DNA of 7,407 nt from Gallionellaceae bacterium (GTDB taxonomy: Bacteria; Pseudomonadota; Gammaproteobacteria; Burkholderiales; Gallionellaceae): contig JAITMU010000152.1 of NCBI GenBank assembly GCA_031277195.1, forward strand, positions 1 through 7,407, given 5' to 3'. A program made the position numbers and the translations under genes. The notes under the pieces were generated by a model. It did no database searches, was not told the origin of the DNA, and was given only the letters and a program-made list of their open reading frames with translations. Shown in pieces: positions 6,013 through 7,407 of the stretch; position 1 is the first letter of the stretch; the number at the start of each line of letters is the position of its first letter.

Positions 6013-7056
6013 TCAATCGCTGGTGAAAATGCTGTTAGGCCGATCCAGATAATCCAGCGCCTTGCCGGAGCCGCGCACCACGCAAGTCAGCGGGTCTTCG
6101 GCGATCAGCACCGGCAGGCCGGTTTCTTCGATCAGCAGGCGATCAATGTCGCGCAGCAGCGCGCCGCCGCCGGTCAGCACCATGCCTTTGCTGACGATGT
6201 CCGCGCCGAGTTCAGGCGGCGTTTGTTCCAGCGCGGTCTTCACCGCGCTGACGATGCTGTTCAACGGATCCGCGAGCGCTTCCAGAACTTCGTTGCTGGA
6301 AACCGTGAAGCTGCGCGGCACGCCTTCCGCCAGGTTGCGCCCCTTCACTTCCATCTCCAGCACTTCCGAGCCGGGGAAGGCGGAACCGATTCGCTTCTTG
6401 ATCTGCTCGGCGGTGGTTTCGCCGATCAGCATGCCGTAGTTGCGGCGGATGTAATTGATGATGGCTTCGTCAAACTTGTCGCCGCCGACGCGCACCGAGC
6501 CGGAATACACCGGGCCGCCCAGCGCGACCACGCCGACTTCAGTGGTGCCGCCGCCGATGTCCACCACCAGCGAGCCGGTCGCATCTTCAATCGGCAGACC
6601 TGCGCCAAGCGCCGCTGCCATCGGTTCTTCAATCAACTCGACCCGACGCGCGCCCGCATTTTGCGCCGACTCGCGAATGGCGCGACGCTCCACCTGCGTG
6701 GAACCGCACGGCACGCAGATCACGATGCGCGGGCTGGGCGAGAAGATGCTGGATTTGTGCACGCTGCGAATGAACTGCTTGAGCATTTGCTCGGTGACGT
6801 TGAAGTCGGCAATCACGCCGTCCTTCATCGGTCGGATCGCGGTGATGTTGCCGGGCGTTTTGCCCAGCATTTGCTTCGCCCCCTGCCCCACCTGCAAAAT
6901 CACTTTCTTGCTATTCGGTCCTCCCTCCTGACGAATCGCCACCACCGAAGGTTCGTCCAGCACGATGCCCTGACCACGCGACCAGATCAGCGTGTTCGCC
7001 GTGCCGAGGTCAATCGCCAAATCGTTGGAAAAATAGCCTTTGAGAAAACCAAACAT
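6013..7056 (-). CDS. mreB: Bacterial actin homologue MreB
   Basis: The protein has 347 aa, the same length as E. coli MreB. It is a cytoplasmic ATP-binding actin-fold protein whose membrane-bound double filaments orient the elongasome. The N-terminus MFGFLKGYFS fits the amphipathic membrane-binding helix. DLGTANTL (16-23) is phosphate loop 1, EEPMAAALGAGLP (143-155) lies in the connecting region, VVDIGGGTTEVGV (164-176) is phosphate loop 2, and VLTGGGALL (293-301) is the adenosine motif. No deletions or odd residues are evident. The first gene of the operon, it diverges from gatC, with GCGGGG 8 nt or so before the ATG as a moderate ribosome binding site. A stem-loop follows its stop, and mreC begins 82 nt later. 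Confidence 0.98.
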   Translation of the reverse strand: MFGFLKGYFSNDLAIDLGTANTLIWSRGQGIVLDEPSVVAIRQEGGPNSKKVILQVGQGAKQMLGKTPGNITAIRPMKDGVIADFNVTEQMLKQFIRSVHKSSIFSPSPRIVICVPCGSTQVERRAIRESAQNAGARRVELIEEPMAAALGAGLPIEDATGSLVVDIGGGTTEVGVVALGGPVYSGSVRVGGDKFDEAIINYIRRNYGMLIGETTAEQIKKRIGSAFPGSEVLEMEVKGRNLAEGVPRSFTVSSNEVLEALADPLNSIVSAVKTALEQTPPELGADIVSKGMVLTGGGALLRDIDRLLIEETGLPVLIAEDPLTCVVRGSGKALDYLDRPNSIFTSD

Positions 7057-7092
7057 GTTTTATGCCCCGCAAATCGTCGGTAAATAAGAAGA

Positions 7093-7109
7093 CGCACAAG
7101 GAATGTGCG
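7093..7109 (-). other. Small hairpin in the mreB leader
   Basis: CGCACA (7093-7098), five unpaired bases, TGTGCG (7104-7109) form a perfect 6-bp inverted repeat. If mreB is transcribed from the -10 box proposed at 7125-7130, this hairpin falls near the start of a leader of about 60 nt. It could be a weak structural element or an operator half-site pair; its role is unknown. Confidence 0.35.
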
Positions 7110-7123
7110 CCTGAAATCGCGTT

Positions 7124-7129
7124 TATAAT
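7124..7129 (+). promoter_or_regulatory. Candidate -10 box for gatC
   Basis: TATAAT is an exact sigma-70 -10 consensus, placing a transcription start near 7136, about 40 nt before the gatC ATG. The -35 region at 16-18 bp spacing (around GAATGT) is a poor match, so the promoter is plausible rather than proven. Confidence 0.5.
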
Positions 7130-7130
7130 A
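7125..7130 (-). promoter_or_regulatory. Candidate -10 box for mreB
   Basis: TATTAT on the minus strand, shared base for base with the gatC -10 box on the other strand. It would start mreB transcripts near 7118 with a leader of about 60 nt. The -35 candidate (TTATGG, about 17 bp upstream) is weak. The region is AT-rich compared with its surroundings, as expected for promoters. Confidence 0.4.
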
Positions 7131-7175
7131 CCCTAATCCGCTTATTTCCATAAAGTCATTAAGTCTAATAACGCC

Positions 7176-7407
7176 ATGTCTTTAAGCATAGAAGACGTCA
7201 AAAAAGTCGCCCGGCTGGCTCGGCTGGCGGTGGACGAACAGGAAGCGCAAACTGCCCACGCCCAACTTTCCGGCATCTTCGGCCTGATCGCCGAGATGCA
7301 GGCAGTCGACACTTCCGGCATCACACCGATGTCGCACGCACAGGATGTCGCCCAGCGTTTGCGCGAAGATTGCGTGACGGAAGCCGATCAGCACGAGCAG
7401 TTTCAGG
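7176..7407 (+). CDS. gatC: Asp/Glu-tRNA(Asn/Gln) amidotransferase subunit C, N-terminal part (partial)
   Basis: There are 77 complete codons before the window edge, from a protein usually of about 95-100 aa, so roughly the last fifth is missing. MSLSIEDVKKVARLARLAV, FGLIAEMQAVDTSGITPM and AQRLREDCVTEADQ are typical of GatC. GatC is the small belt subunit of GatCAB, which converts Glu-tRNA(Gln) or Asp-tRNA(Asn) to the correct amide form in the cytoplasm; it stabilises the GatA amidase. gatA and gatB would be expected just beyond the edge. ATG 7176 is the family-typical start, but I see no good Shine-Dalgarno before it. The gene diverges from mreB across 119 nt. Confidence 0.96.
   Translation, partial: MSLSIEDVKKVARLARLAVDEQEAQTAHAQLSGIFGLIAEMQAVDTSGITPMSHAQDVAQRLREDCVTEADQHEQFQ

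Noticed and set aside
6223..7083. Long plus-strand open frame antisense to mreB
   Set aside because: Low-complexity His/Ala/Arg-rich product; the opposite strand encodes an intact MreB with every motif.

Overview
This is an ordinary but complete cell-shape (elongasome) locus from a moderately GC-rich Gram-negative proteobacterium. The order gatC on one strand, divergent from mreB-mreC-mreD-mrdA-rodA, then rlpA, and the close protein matches from memory, suggest a betaproteobacterium. Something near Nitrosomonadales is possible, but the genus cannot be named from sequence alone.

Layout from left to right: the last 32 codons of a XerC-type tyrosine recombinase (+); a short convergent gap made almost wholly of palindromic repeats; rlpA (-), a septal-ring lipoprotein; a gene-free 323-nt stretch (1172-1494) packed with inverted repeats; then on the minus strand rodA, mrdA (PBP2), mreD and mreC joined by 4- to 8-nt overlaps; an 82-nt spacer with a stem-loop; mreB; a 119-nt divergent promoter region; and the start of gatC (+), which runs off the right edge.

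The genes work together. MreB filaments under the inner membrane organise MreC and MreD, which activate the RodA glycosyltransferase and PBP2 transpeptidase that build the side wall. RlpA acts at septal peptidoglycan after amidase processing. All core catalytic or nucleotide-binding motifs are present and lengths match the family norms, so nothing looks decayed. GatC belongs to the Glu/Asp-tRNA amidotransferase, and XerC to chromosome dimer resolution; neither is functionally tied to the shape operon.

I did not find a new system. The parts worth a second look are non-coding. Two REPIN-like doublets of hairpin repeats flank rlpA; they belong to one family and show a compensatory base-pair change. 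A separate GC-rich palindrome supplies the rlpA stop codon. Stem-loops lie directly after the mreB and rodA stops. The mreB/gatC divergent region has -10 boxes that overlap on opposite strands.
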